Shown here: positions 8,510-17,500 of the stretch, one piece after another
Position numbering within the stretch: the stretch's first letter is position 1
Layout: the number at the start of each line of letters is the position of its first letter
DNA from: Streptomyces fructofermentans
GTDB lineage: Bacteria; Actinomycetota; Actinomycetes; Streptomycetales; Streptomycetaceae
Direction: 5' to 3'
DNA length: 64,000 nucleotides
NCBI RefSeq assembly: GCF_014651055.1
Contig: NZ_BMWD01000004.1
Coordinates: 154,001-218,000 of the forward strand
The notes under the pieces: model-generated
What the model saw: the letters and a program-made list of their open reading frames with translations, nothing else
What the model was told of the DNA's origin: nothing
The model's database searches: none
Position numbers and translations under genes: made by a program

Positions 8510-8604
8510 GGTGATCGCTCCGAAGCTGAGGTGGGAACCGGTGTCTTGGGGTTCGGGCCCGCGTCGGGGAGCGGGCCGCTGTCTCGGGAGTCCGGGTGGT
8601 GCGG

Positions 8605-8690
8605 GTGCGGGGCCGGGTCGCCGTCCGGTCGGTGCGGGACCGGGCCGGGTCGCCGTCCGGTCCGTGCGGGACCGGGCCGGGTCCCGGACC
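8605..8690. repeat. Three direct repeats between cvnD and cvnE
   Basis: A unit of about 32 bases beginning GTGCGGGACCGGGCCGGGTC occurs at 8605, 8632 and 8664. The first copy is slightly shorter and the third diverges at its end. The repeats fill the cvnD-cvnE gap and lie in the leader of cvnE. Confidence 0.7.
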
Positions 8691-8712
8691 GACCCCGTCG
8701 TGATCGGCCGGG

Positions 8713-9339
8713 TCAGGTCCTGGCCGGGGCCGACGCCATCGCGATCGAGTGCAGGAAGCGCATCAGCGTCATCAGCACGTCACGGCTGGACGCCCGGCGC
8801 CGCGCGTCGCACTTCACCATGGGGATCTCGTCGGAGAGGTCGAGCGCCGCGCGGAGGTCCTCCATCGGGTAACGGGGCCCGTCCGGGAAGTCGTTGACGG
8901 CGACGACGAAGGGCACACCGCGCTCCTCCAGACGCCCGATGACGTCGAAGCTGACTTCCAGGCGGCGGGTGTCGATCAGGACGACCGCGCCCAGCGCGCC
9001 CTCGAACAGGCCGTTCCACAGGAACCAGAAGCGCTCCTGTCCCGGCGTGCCGAACAGGTAGAGCACCAGTTGCTCGGTGATGCTGATGCGCCCGAAGTCC
9101 ATGGCCACGGTGGTGGCCGTCTTGGAGTCGGAGCCGTAGTTGTCGTCGACACCGATGCCGGCCTGGGTCATGGTCTCTTCGGTGGTCAGCGGCCTGATCT
9201 CGCTGACCGAGCCGACCATCGTGGTCTTGCCGACCCCGAAACCGCCCACGATCACGATCTTCACCGCGGCCGTCGCCGTCTGCGGGAGGTGGTCCTCGGC
9301 ACGAGGACCCGTGATGGTGTCAGAGCTTTTGAAGTCCAT
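8713..9339 (-). CDS. cvnD: Conservon small GTPase CvnD
   Basis: This 208-residue Ras-like GTPase is typical of Streptomyces conservons. The P-loop GGFGVGKTT is at residues 32-40, a conserved threonine-rich switch I (PLTTEETMTQAG) follows, and switch II is LFGTPGQERF. The base-recognition loop reads VAVNDF instead of NKxD, as in MglA/CvnD-type GTPases. The ATG lies inside the 3' end of cvnC (20-base overlap), so translation is probably coupled. CvnD is thought to assemble with the kinase-like CvnA and the adaptors CvnB and CvnC at the membrane and to relay a signal controlling development and secondary metabolism. Confidence 0.95.
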   Translation of the reverse strand: MDFKSSDTITGPRAEDHLPQTATAAVKIVIVGGFGVGKTTMVGSVSEIRPLTTEETMTQAGIGVDDNYGSDSKTATTVAMDFGRISITEQLVLYLFGTPGQERFWFLWNGLFEGALGAVVLIDTRRLEVSFDVIGRLEERGVPFVVAVNDFPDGPRYPMEDLRAALDLSDEIPMVKCDARRRASSRDVLMTLMRFLHSIAMASAPART

Positions 9340-9733
9340 GCATCACCGCTTCGAGGAGGGAACGGTCGGGCAGCTCCGAGCGGACGATCGGAGCACGCGC
9401 CTGTACCAGTTCAGCCGTCAGCAGCTCGGTCAGCAGTACGGTCACCACGCTGAACGGCAGATTGAGATAGGCCGAGACCTCGGCCACGGACATGGGGGCC
9501 CGGCACAGCCGGAGCAGTGCCGACTGTTCCGGCTGCGCGGTGGGCGGGGCGTCGGAATGCGCCACGATCAGGGTCACCAGGTCGAGTTCGGCACGGTCTC
9601 CGCCCTCGACCTGTCCGGTGACGACGTAGAGCCGCTCCGGGTCGCTTCCCTTGCCCTGCCCTTCCGCAGGAGCTGGGGGTGATTCCTCCGGCGCCTCCTT
9701 CGGAACGCGCCGACGTCGTTGCGGAGGAGTCAT
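9320..9733 (-). CDS. cvnC: Conservon protein CvnC (DUF742)
   Basis: This 137-residue DUF742 protein has a charged, disordered N-terminus of about 30 residues (MTPPQRRRRVPKEAPEESPP). A compact winged-helix-like domain follows, with conserved RLYVVTGQV and SVAEVSAYLNLPFSVVTVLLTELL, ending ...RSLLEAVMHGLQKL. The ATG overlaps the cvnB stop by four bases (ATGA), which fixes the start; a much longer upstream frame is not used. In conservons it acts as an adaptor between CvnA/B and the GTPase CvnD. Confidence 0.94.
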   Translation of the reverse strand: MTPPQRRRRVPKEAPEESPPAPAEGQGKGSDPERLYVVTGQVEGGDRAELDLVTLIVAHSDAPPTAQPEQSALLRLCRAPMSVAEVSAYLNLPFSVVTVLLTELLTAELVQARAPIVRSELPDRSLLEAVMHGLQKL

Positions 9734-10137
9734 ACGGTCTGCCCGTTCCGCCGGGGCGGACTCGTCAGATGGGCACCGATCCGTACGACGAGGTCGCGCA
9801 TCCGCGCGCTCATGAGTCCGGCGTCCACATGGGCCTCGGCGAGCACCGCGAGGTAGGCGTTGGGACCGGCGGCCATCATGTAGAAGTAGCCGCCCTCCAT
9901 CTCGATGATGACCATCCGCATCTTGCCGTCGGTGTCGGGGATCTCGGTCGCGACGGCCCCCGCGAGGCTCTGGAGCCCCGCGCAGGCGGCGGCGATGCGG
10001 TCGGCGGCGTCGGGGTCGCCGCCGTAGCGCGCGATGCGCAGCCCGTCCGCGGAGAGCACGACGACCTGCCGGGTCCCGTACACCCCGTCGGACAGCTCCT
10101 TGAGCATCCAGTCGAAGTTGGCTCGCTGCTGGATCAC
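9730..10137 (-). CDS. cvnB: Conservon roadblock/LC7 protein CvnB
   Basis: This 135-residue protein has the roadblock/LC7 fold throughout (NFDWMLKELSDGVYGTRQVVVLSADGLRIARYGGD, then IPDTDGKMRMVIIEMEGGYFYMMAAG). Such proteins act as GTPase-activating or regulatory partners of MglA-like GTPases, here CvnD. The GTG start overlaps the cvnA TGA (GTGA), indicating coupled synthesis with the kinase-like protein. Confidence 0.95.
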   Translation of the reverse strand: MIQQRANFDWMLKELSDGVYGTRQVVVLSADGLRIARYGGDPDAADRIAAACAGLQSLAGAVATEIPDTDGKMRMVIIEMEGGYFYMMAAGPNAYLAVLAEAHVDAGLMSARMRDLVVRIGAHLTSPPRRNGQTV

Positions 10138-11750
10138 TTGAGGTCCCCCTCGTCATCGGCCTCCGTGCGGGCGGGACCGGTCGTGTCTGCGGACGTCTGC
10201 TGCTGCTCTTCGTCTCCGCCCTTGAGGCCGGCCATGAACGCCTCGACCCACAGACCGGGTTCCTTCTCCTCCTTCTTCTTCGCCGGGGAGGGCACCTGGG
10301 TGGACGACCGGGTCCAGTCGATGACGGGGCGGCCCTCACGCCGGGCGGTCTCCGCCTCCTCGGCGGCGGCCCGCGCCTCCAGTACGCGCTGGCTGTAGGG
10401 GACCTTGACCCGGCTGCGGCGCTGCGGAAGGCCGTTGGCGGTCCACTCCGTGACCTCGGGGACGTCGTCCTCCATGCCCTCCGGCGTGGAGATGCGGGGA
10501 CCGGTGGTGGGACGGCGCTTCTTCTCCACGCGCTTGGGTCCCTCGACACCGCCGAAGTCGACCTTCGGCACCGCCGCGGCGCCGATGCCGTGGGCGAGAC
10601 CGGGCGCGGGCTCCTCGGTGAGCATCCTGCGCGGCACGACCAGCACGGCGCGCACGCCGCCGTAGGCGGACTGCCTCAGCGAGACCTGCATGTCGTACAT
10701 GTCCATCAGGCGGCCGACGACGGCGAGGCCGAGCCGGGGGCTCTCACCGAGGTTGTTCAGGTCGGCGCCGGCCGCGGCCTGCTCCAGCATCTTCTCGGCC
10801 CGGGTGCGGGCCTCCTCGCTGAGGCTGACGCCGGCGTCCTCGATCTCGATGGCGACACCGGTCTGCACCTCGACCGCGGTGACGTGCACCTTGGTGTGCG
10901 GCGGCGAGTAGCGGGTGGCGTTGTCGAGGAGTTCGGCGGCCGCGTGGATGATCGGCTCGACATGGATGCCGTTGGCGGCGACCTTGGCGATGGAGTGCAG
11001 CTCGATGCGCCGGTACTCCAGGATGCGGGACATGGCACCCCGCAGCACGCTGTAGAGCGGCACGGGCCGGGGCCACTGGCGCCCGGGGCGGCCGCCGCCG
11101 AGCACGGCGATGGAGTCGGCGAGACGGCCGATCAGCGCGGTGCCGTGGTCGATGCGCAGCAGGTCGTCGAAGACCTCGGGGTTGCGCCCGTGGTCCTCCT
11201 CCATCTCGCGCAGTTCCTTGTTCTGCTGGTGGACGATCGCCTGGACGCGCCGGGCGATGTCGACGAACGAGCGCTGGGCGGCCTCGCGCTGGAGCTCCTC
11301 GTTGTCCACGATCCGCAGGAGTTCGACCAGCAGGGCGCGCTGGGACGGGGGGATGTTCCGGTTGCCGGGGTCGTGGTCGATCGTCAGACGGATCGCTTCA
11401 TGCGGCGACTTGCCCCCGCGCATGCGCACGAGCACGGCCGGCAGCAGTTCCTCGCGCAGATGGTCGATCTCGGCGTCGTGGAGGGCCACGCGCCGCTCCA
11501 TCACCTCGGTGCGGTGGGCGAGTTCGGCGCGGGCCGCGCGCATGAGGCGACCGCGGCGGACGGCCTCGGCGGCCGTGGCGATCACGAGCAGCGTCGCCAC
11601 GGCGCCGCACCAGCCGACCGCCGTCCGGGCCGGCTGCGCCACCAGGGCGACGGCCGCCCCGGTCGCCGCGGCCAACGCTATGGCAGGCAGCAACAACACA
11701 CGCGCGTAGGGAAGTTCACGGCCACCGGGAGGGGTTTGAACACTCACCAT
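10134..11750 (-). CDS. cvnA: Conservon membrane histidine-kinase-like protein CvnA
   Basis: This 538-residue protein is the first gene of the conservon operon. Two hydrophobic segments lie at about residues 17-38 and 43-62. A long cytoplasmic helical region follows, with a histidine in RIDHGTALIGRLADSIAVLGG (His202) where kinases have the H-box. The HATPase domain has its N-box at AAELLDNATRYSPP (Asn277) and a glycine box at GESPRLGLAVVGRL. The last 140 residues are charged and low-complexity. The ATG at 11750 is preceded by AGAAGG. No response regulator is adjacent, consistent with output through CvnB, CvnC and CvnD. By position it resembles conservon 9 (rarA-E in S. griseus), a repressor of aerial growth, but that is from memory. 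Confidence 0.93.
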   Translation of the reverse strand: MVSVQTPPGGRELPYARVLLLPAIALAAATGAAVALVAQPARTAVGWCGAVATLLVIATAAEAVRRGRLMRAARAELAHRTEVMERRVALHDAEIDHLREELLPAVLVRMRGGKSPHEAIRLTIDHDPGNRNIPPSQRALLVELLRIVDNEELQREAAQRSFVDIARRVQAIVHQQNKELREMEEDHGRNPEVFDDLLRIDHGTALIGRLADSIAVLGGGRPGRQWPRPVPLYSVLRGAMSRILEYRRIELHSIAKVAANGIHVEPIIHAAAELLDNATRYSPPHTKVHVTAVEVQTGVAIEIEDAGVSLSEEARTRAEKMLEQAAAGADLNNLGESPRLGLAVVGRLMDMYDMQVSLRQSAYGGVRAVLVVPRRMLTEEPAPGLAHGIGAAAVPKVDFGGVEGPKRVEKKRRPTTGPRISTPEGMEDDVPEVTEWTANGLPQRRSRVKVPYSQRVLEARAAAEEAETARREGRPVIDWTRSSTQVPSPAKKKEEKEPGLWVEAFMAGLKGGDEEQQQTSADTTGPARTEADDEGDLK

Positions 11751-11998
11751 GTATGCCTTCTGAGACAGGTCGGCTGGAGGTCTGGGGGGAGATCACTGGA
11801 TCATCGGAACATTGGGAACAAGCGCACGATTACACCTCAACTCGGTGCGCTGCGGGCGAGCTTAGTCCGACCGGATCATCGCTGTGTCATATTCCGCAAG
11901 CGCCTGAAATCGCCCTCGCGGCAGGAGTACCCTCTGCCTCATTTGCACGCTGCGGCACCATTCGCACACTCTGCGTCACAGTGGACGGACATGCGAAA

Positions 11999-12017
11999 AC
12001 CCCTCATCAGAAGGGGT
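11999..12017 (-). terminator. Terminator downstream of the TetR gene
   Basis: ACCCCT and AGGGGT form a six-base stem with a seven-base loop. On the minus strand it is followed by TTTTCGC, so it is oriented for the leftward tetR transcript about 220 bases upstream. The stretch 11751-11998 between it and cvnA is comparatively AT-rich and must hold the conservon promoter, though I could not fix its boxes. Confidence 0.6.
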
Positions 12018-12054
12018 GGGACACCCTCGCGGCCCGTGCCCTGCGACGGCCCCG

Positions 12055-12200
12055 CGCGGACTCCGGGAGATCCCGTGGGACACCGGGAGCGGTCTCGCAC
12101 GGACACCGGGAGCGGTCCCGCGCGAACTCCGTAGGACCTCGGGAGCCGTCGCGCGCCGCACTCGGCGGCACTCGGGACGTCCGGGATGCGTCCGGGATGC
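12055..12200. repeat. Imperfect ~23-bp direct repeats downstream of tetR
   Basis: The motif GACACCGGGAGCGGTCTCGC recurs with changes at intervals of about 23 bases (GACTCCGGGAG..., GACACCGGGAGCGGTC twice, GACCTCGGGAGCCGTC). It ends with a doubled GTCCGGGATGC. It lies in the untranslated tail between the tetR stop and its terminator. Confidence 0.55.
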
Positions 12201-12237
12201 GTACGGGGACGATCGGGTGCGTACGAGCCGCGCCGGA

Positions 12238-12861
12238 TCAGACCCCGGCGATGCGCAGCGCCGCGTCGGCGGTCGCCTCCGCGAAGGCCGACACCGGGCG
12301 CTCCGGGTCGGAGCGGTGCACGAGGATCACCCCTTCGATGAGACCGAACACCAGGTCCGTACGGAGGTCCAGCGCGCTCTTGGCGAGCGCGCCGCCCGCC
12401 TCGGTCGCCGCGAGCAACTGCCGGTACGTGTCCTTGAGTTCGGCGCGGACGGCGTGGAACCCGGCGAACCGCTCCGAGCGGACCTCGGGGAGCAGGTAGA
12501 GGCCGCCGAGGTTGTGCGGGCCGCCGCAGAGCAGTTCCACGTCGGAACGGCACAGCTCCCACAGCCGCTCGACGGCGGGCCGGGAGTCGTCGGCGAGGAG
12601 CCGCCGGGCGAGCGCCAGCGACGGCGTCACCGTCGACTCCAGCAGCGCGGCGAGGAGTTCCTCCTTGCCGGACACGTAGTGGTACATGGACGCCTGGCGC
12701 ATCCCGGCGCGCTCGGCGACCGCCCGGGTGGTGGTGGCCGCGTACCCACTGGTCGTGAACAACTCCGCGGCGGCGGCGAGCAGTTCGTCACGGGGCGGAA
12801 CACCGCTGTCCGGCCGCTGCTCGGCGCGGGGCCTGCCGACCCGCCGCCCACTGGAACCCAT
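12238..12861 (-). CDS. TetR-family regulator, probable controller of permease and carboxylase operon
   Basis: This 207-residue TetR protein has its N-terminal helix-turn-helix at about residues 24-70 (LLAAAAELFTTSGYAATTTRAVAERAGMRQASMYHYVSGKEELL) and an all-helical ligand domain after it. I use the ATG at 12861, preceded by GAGGATC; upstream codons in the same frame are Arg/Pro-rich and not protein-like. It is divergent from the DUF1989/carboxylase operon. A perfect 22-bp palindrome lies in the shared intergenic space 101 bases from its start, and a near-copy lies before the permease at 4003. It is therefore the best candidate for the regulator of both. The ligand is not known; guanidine, urea or a pathway intermediate are plausible. 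Confidence 0.85.
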   Translation of the reverse strand: MGSSGRRVGRPRAEQRPDSGVPPRDELLAAAAELFTTSGYAATTTRAVAERAGMRQASMYHYVSGKEELLAALLESTVTPSLALARRLLADDSRPAVERLWELCRSDVELLCGGPHNLGGLYLLPEVRSERFAGFHAVRAELKDTYRQLLAATEAGGALAKSALDLRTDLVFGLIEGVILVHRSDPERPVSAFAEATADAALRIAGV

Positions 12862-12961
12862 GCGTTCGATCCTCGCACACCGCCCCGCGCGGCGGTCCCG
12901 GTGAGCGATCGGTAACCGCCCGGCAACGTACGGGCAACGGCGCGGACCCGCCCGCCTCCTA

Positions 12962-12983
12962 ATTTCTGTCGGGCGACAGAAAT
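12962..12983. promoter_or_regulatory. Operator shared with the permease gene, copy 2
   Basis: ATTTCTGTC-N4-GACAGAAAT, perfect nine-base arms, ends 24 bases before the first DUF1989 gene, so it probably overlaps that operon's promoter or transcription start. The same site lies before the permease at 3931-3952. Confidence 0.75.
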
Positions 12984-13007
12984 GACATCGGAGCCGGAGG
13001 TCCCGCG

Positions 13008-13832
13008 ATGGCGACAGCGACCACGTACGGAGCCCGTGCCCACGCCCGGGCACAGGAGAGCACGCGCACCGAGGCCATGCCGGTCGTGCCGGCCGGCGAC
13101 TGGCCCGCACCGCCCTGCGAGGCGGGCCACCTGGTGTGGGCCGAGACCGTCGCGGGCGGCGGCTACACGCACCGCGTCCTGGCCCGCGGGACCGAACTGC
13201 GCCTGACCGACCTCCGGGGCGACGCATGCGCGCATCTGCTGCTGTACGCCGCCGACCGGCCCTGGGAGCGGCTGAACGTGGCCGACACGGTCAAGGTGCA
13301 GTGGAACGCCTACCTGGGAGAGGGCAGGCTGCTCCTCTCCGACCAGGGCCGCGTCCTCGCCTCGCTGACCGCCGACACCTCGGGGCGGCACGACGCGCTG
13401 TGCGGCACCTCCACGCTCGTCCGCAACACCCTGCGCTACGGCGACGGCACCCCGCAGTCCGCCTCCCCCGCCGGACGCGAACTGTTCAAGCTGGCCGCGG
13501 CCAAGAACGGCCTGGAACCGCGCGACCTGCCGCCCTCGCTCTCCTTCTTCCAGGGCGTGGAGGTGGGCGGCGACGGCTCGCTCGGCTTCACCGGTTCGGC
13601 GGGCCCCGGCGGCAGCGTCACCCTGCGGGCCGAGCAGGCGGTCACGGTGCTCGTCGCGAACGTGCCGCACCCGGCGGACCCCCGCCCCGAGTACGTCAGC
13701 ACCCCGCTGGAGGTGCTCGCCTGGCGCGCCTCGGCCACGGGGCCCGGCGACCCCCTGTGGGACGCGACGCCCGAGGGCCGCCGCGCCTTCCTCAACACCA
13801 CCGAATTCCTCGCCGCCAGGGGGCTCGCATGA
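13008..13832 (+). CDS. DUF1989 urea/guanidine carboxylase-associated protein 1
   Basis: This 274-residue DUF1989 protein is the first gene of the operon. It was formerly called urea-amidolyase-associated protein 1. In guanidine-degrading bacteria the two DUF1989 partners form carboxyguanidine deiminase (CgdA/CgdB), which removes ammonia from carboxyguanidine to give allophanate. Recognisable blocks are LTDLRGDACAHLLLYAADRPWERLNVADTVK, GRHDALCGTSTLVRNTLRYGDG with an invariant-looking cysteine, and SLSFFQGVEVGGDGSL. GGAGCCGGAGG precedes the ATG. It overlaps the next gene by ATGA. Assignment to the guanidine rather than the urea route is inference. Confidence 0.88.
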   Translation: MATATTYGARAHARAQESTRTEAMPVVPAGDWPAPPCEAGHLVWAETVAGGGYTHRVLARGTELRLTDLRGDACAHLLLYAADRPWERLNVADTVKVQWNAYLGEGRLLLSDQGRVLASLTADTSGRHDALCGTSTLVRNTLRYGDGTPQSASPAGRELFKLAAAKNGLEPRDLPPSLSFFQGVEVGGDGSLGFTGSAGPGGSVTLRAEQAVTVLVANVPHPADPRPEYVSTPLEVLAWRASATGPGDPLWDATPEGRRAFLNTTEFLAARGLA

Positions 13833-14548
13833 GCACGCACACGGGCACGGCCACAAGTACGGGCACGGACAAGGGCGCTGACGCGCACCCGGCCCCGTAC
13901 AGGAGGACCAGGACGCACATCGACACGGACACGGGCACCGTCGTCCCGGCGCGTGCCGCCTGGTCGTCGGTCGTCCGGGCCGGGGAGACGCTGACGGTCA
14001 CCGACCTGCACGGCAACCAGGCCGTCGACTGCCTCGTGTACGACGCCCACGACACGGCCGTCCGCTACAGCGCCCCCGACACCGTGCAGGCGCAGGGCGG
14101 CATCTTCCTCACCGCGGGCAGCGTGCTGATGTCCAACGAGCACACCCCGCTCATGACCGTCGTCGAGGACGAGGTCGGCCGGCACGACACGCTCGGCGGC
14201 GCCTGCTCCAAGGAGTCGAACACCCTCAGGTACGGCCACCACACGTGGTCGCAGCACGCGTGCGTGGACAACTTCCTCGCGGAGGGAGCCCGCCACGGCC
14301 TGGGCAAGCGCGACCTCGTCTCGAACATCAACTGGTACATGAACGTGCCGGTGGAGCCGGACGGCACCCTCGGCATCGTCGACGGCCTCTCCGCACCCGG
14401 CCGGAGGCTGACGCTGCGGGCCGAACGGGACGTGCTCGTCCTCGTCTCCAACTGCCCCCAGGTCAACAACCCGTGCAACGGATTCGAGCCGACGGCCGTC
14501 GGCATGACGATCACCGCGGCGGGCGGCCCGGACGGAGGTGCCCGATGA
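13829..14548 (+). CDS. DUF1989 urea/guanidine carboxylase-associated protein 2
   Basis: This 239-residue second DUF1989 protein starts with a Thr/Gly/His-rich stretch of about 30 residues (MSTHTGTATSTGTDKG), then VTDLHGNQAVDCLVYDAHDTAVRYSAPDTV. The likely catalytic segment GRHDTLGGACSKESNTLRYGHHTWSQHACVDNFL carries two cysteines and several histidines. NINWYMNVPVEPDGTLGIVDGLSAPG completes the family pattern. The ATG overlaps the stop of the preceding partner and its own TGA overlaps the carboxylase ATG, so all three are translationally coupled and probably made in fixed ratio. It is expected to pair with the upstream protein as a deiminase. Confidence 0.88.
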   Translation: MSTHTGTATSTGTDKGADAHPAPYRRTRTHIDTDTGTVVPARAAWSSVVRAGETLTVTDLHGNQAVDCLVYDAHDTAVRYSAPDTVQAQGGIFLTAGSVLMSNEHTPLMTVVEDEVGRHDTLGGACSKESNTLRYGHHTWSQHACVDNFLAEGARHGLGKRDLVSNINWYMNVPVEPDGTLGIVDGLSAPGRRLTLRAERDVLVLVSNCPQVNNPCNGFEPTAVGMTITAAGGPDGGAR

Positions 14549-17500
14549 CCTTCGACACGCTCCTCGTGGCCAACCGGGGCGAGATCGCGGTACGGATCAT
14601 CCGCACGGCCCGGCAACTGGGCCTGCGGACCGTCGCGGTGTACTCCGACCCCGACCGTTCCGCGCCGCACGTCCGGCTGGCGGACGAGTCCGTACGGCTC
14701 GGCCCCGCGCCCGCGAAGGAGTCGTACCTCGACGCCGACCTGGTGCTGCGCGCGGCCAAGGACACCGGCGCGGGCGCGATCCACCCGGGCTACGGCTTCC
14801 TGTCCGAGGACGCGTCCTTCGCCCGGCGCTGCGAGGACGCCGGCATCGTGTTCGTCGGCCCGACGCCCGGTCAGCTCGAACTGTTCGGCGCCAAGCACAC
14901 CGCGCGGGCCGCGGCCGAGGCGGCGGGCGTCCCCCTCGCCCCCGGCACCGGGCTCCTCGGCTCGCTCGGCACCGCCCTCGCCGAGGCGTCCGCGATCGGC
15001 TACCCCGTCATGCTCAAGGCCACCGGCGGGGGCGGCGGCATCGGCATGTCGGCGTGCCGGTCCGCCGACGAGCTCACCGACGCGTGGGAGCGGGTGCAGC
15101 GCGTGGCCGCGGCCTCCTTCTCCTCCGCGGGCGTCTTCCTCGAACGCCTCGTGGAGCACGCCCGGCATGTCGAGGTGCAGGTCTTCGGCGACGGCGCGGG
15201 CAAGGTCGTGACCCTCGGCGACCGCGACTGCTCCCTCCAGCGCCGCAACCAGAAGGTGGTCGAGGAGGCCCCCGCGCCCGGCCTGCCCGACCGGGTCCGC
15301 GCGCGGCTCGCCGACTCGGCCCGCGAGCTGTGCGCCTCGGTCGGCTACCGCTCCGCCGGGACCGTGGAGTTCGTGTACGACGCCGCCCGCGAGGAGGCCT
15401 ACTTCCTGGAGGTCAACACCCGTCTCCAGGTGGAGCACCCGGTCACGGAGGAGGTCCACGGCGTCGACCTCGTCGCCTGGATGCTGCGCCTGGCCCGCGG
15501 CGAGGCGGACGTCGTACGCGACCAGGGCGAGCCGCGCGGCCACGCCGTCGAGGCACGGCTGTACGCCGAGGACCCCTCGCGCGGACACCGCCCCAGCGCC
15601 GGGCTGCTGACCCGGGTCGCGTTCCCGGACGGCGTCCGCGTGGACGGCTGGATCGAGACGGGCACCGAGGTCACCACGGCGTACGACCCGATGCTCGCCA
15701 AGATCGTCGCGTACGGCTCCGACCGGGCCCAGGCGCTGGAACGGCTGGACGCCGCGCTCGCGGCGACACGGGTCGACGGCATCGAGACCAACCTCGGACT
15801 GGTCAGGGCAGCCCTGGCGGACGCCGGCTTCCGGGCCGCCGCGCACTCCACCGGCACCCTCGGGGGCATCGGCGACCCGACGCCCCGGATCGAGGTCGTC
15901 GCCGGCGGCACCCTGACGACGGTGCAGGACTGGCCGGGACGCACCGGGTACTGGCAGGTGGGCGTGCCGCCGTGCGGGCCGATGGACGACCTGTCGTTCC
16001 GGCTCGGCAACAGGGCGCTCGGCAACGACGAGGGGGCACCGGGCCTCGAATGCACCCTCCAGGGGCCGACCCTGCGCTTCACGCACCCGACGACCGTGTG
16101 CGTCTCCGGCGCCTCGGCGAGGGTCACGCTCGACGGGGCCGAGGTCCCGCAGTGGGAGCCGGTGACGGTCCCCGCGGGCGGCGAACTCGCGGTCGGGGCC
16201 CCCACGGAGCACGGACTGCGGACGTACGTCCTCGTCGCGGGCGGCGGGTTGGACGTACCGCCCCACCTGGGCAGTGCCGCCACCTTCACCCTGGGCCGGT
16301 TCGGCGGGCACGGGGGGCGGGCCCTGCGGACGGGCGACGTCCTGCACGGCGGCGCCGCGGTCGTCCCCGGCGGGCCGGTGCCCGCGCCCGAACGCCCGGT
16401 GCTCGGGTCCGGATGGTCGATCGGCGTCCTCGAAGGCCCGCACGCGGCACCGGAGTTCTTCACCGAGGAGGACATCCGCGAGTTCTACGCCGCCGAGTGG
16501 AAGGTGCACTTCAACTCGGCGCGCACGGGTGTGCGGCTGGTCGGGCCCAAGCCCCGCTGGGCGCGCGCCGACGGCGGCGAGGCCGGCCTGCACCCCTCCA
16601 ACATCCACGACACGCCCTACTCGGTGGGTGCCGTCGACTACACCGGCGACATGCCCGTGCTGCTGGGCCCGGACGGGCCCTCGCTCGGCGGGTTCGTGTG
16701 CCCGGCGACCGTAGCGACGGGGCAGCGGTGGAAGCTGGGGCAGCTCCGCCCCGGGGACACCGTGCGGTTCGTGCCGGTGACCGTGCCCGAGGCCGCGCGG
16801 CTGCGGCGCGCCCCGGCCGCCGAGCCGGTGGCCGACCGCCCGGAGATCGCCGACGGCGGCGTGCTGGCGCGGGACGCCGACGTGACGTACCGGCGCGGCG
16901 GCGACGACAACCTGCTCGTCGAGTTCGGGCCCATGCAACTGGACCTGGCCCTGCGGATGCGGGTGCACGCGCTGATGGAGGCCGTGTCGGCGGCCGCGCC
17001 GCCCGGCGTCGCGGACATCACGCCGGGCATCCGCTCGCTCCAGGTCCGGACGGACCCCGACGAGCTGCCCCTGCCCGAACTCCTCGCCCTGGTGCGCGGG
17101 ATCGTCGCCGCCCTGCCGCCGGCAGACCGGCTCGTGGTGCCGTCCCGCACCGTCCACCTCCCGCTGTCGTGGGACGACCCGGCGACCCGCGAGGCCATCG
17201 CCCGCTACATGGCGGGCGTGCGCGACGACGCCCCCTGGTGCCCTTGGAACATCGAGTTCATCCGCCGGGTCAACGGCCTGGACTCGGTCGCCGACGTGTA
17301 CCGCACGGTGTTCGACGCGGAGTACCTGGTCCTCGGCCTGGGCGACGTGTACCTCGGGGCGCCGGTGGCGACGCCGCTCGACCCCCGCCACCGGCTCGTC
17401 ACGACCAAGTACAACCCGGCGCGGACCTGGACGGCCGAGAACTCGGTCGGCATCGGCGGCGCGTACCTCTGCGTCTACGGCATGGAGGGGCCCGGCGGCT

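Noticed and set aside
12862..13007. Guanidine riboswitch before the carboxylase operon
   Set aside because: The operator ends 24 bases before the first start and the remaining sequence has no guanidine-I aptamer-like conserved elements; only a protein-binding palindrome is visible.
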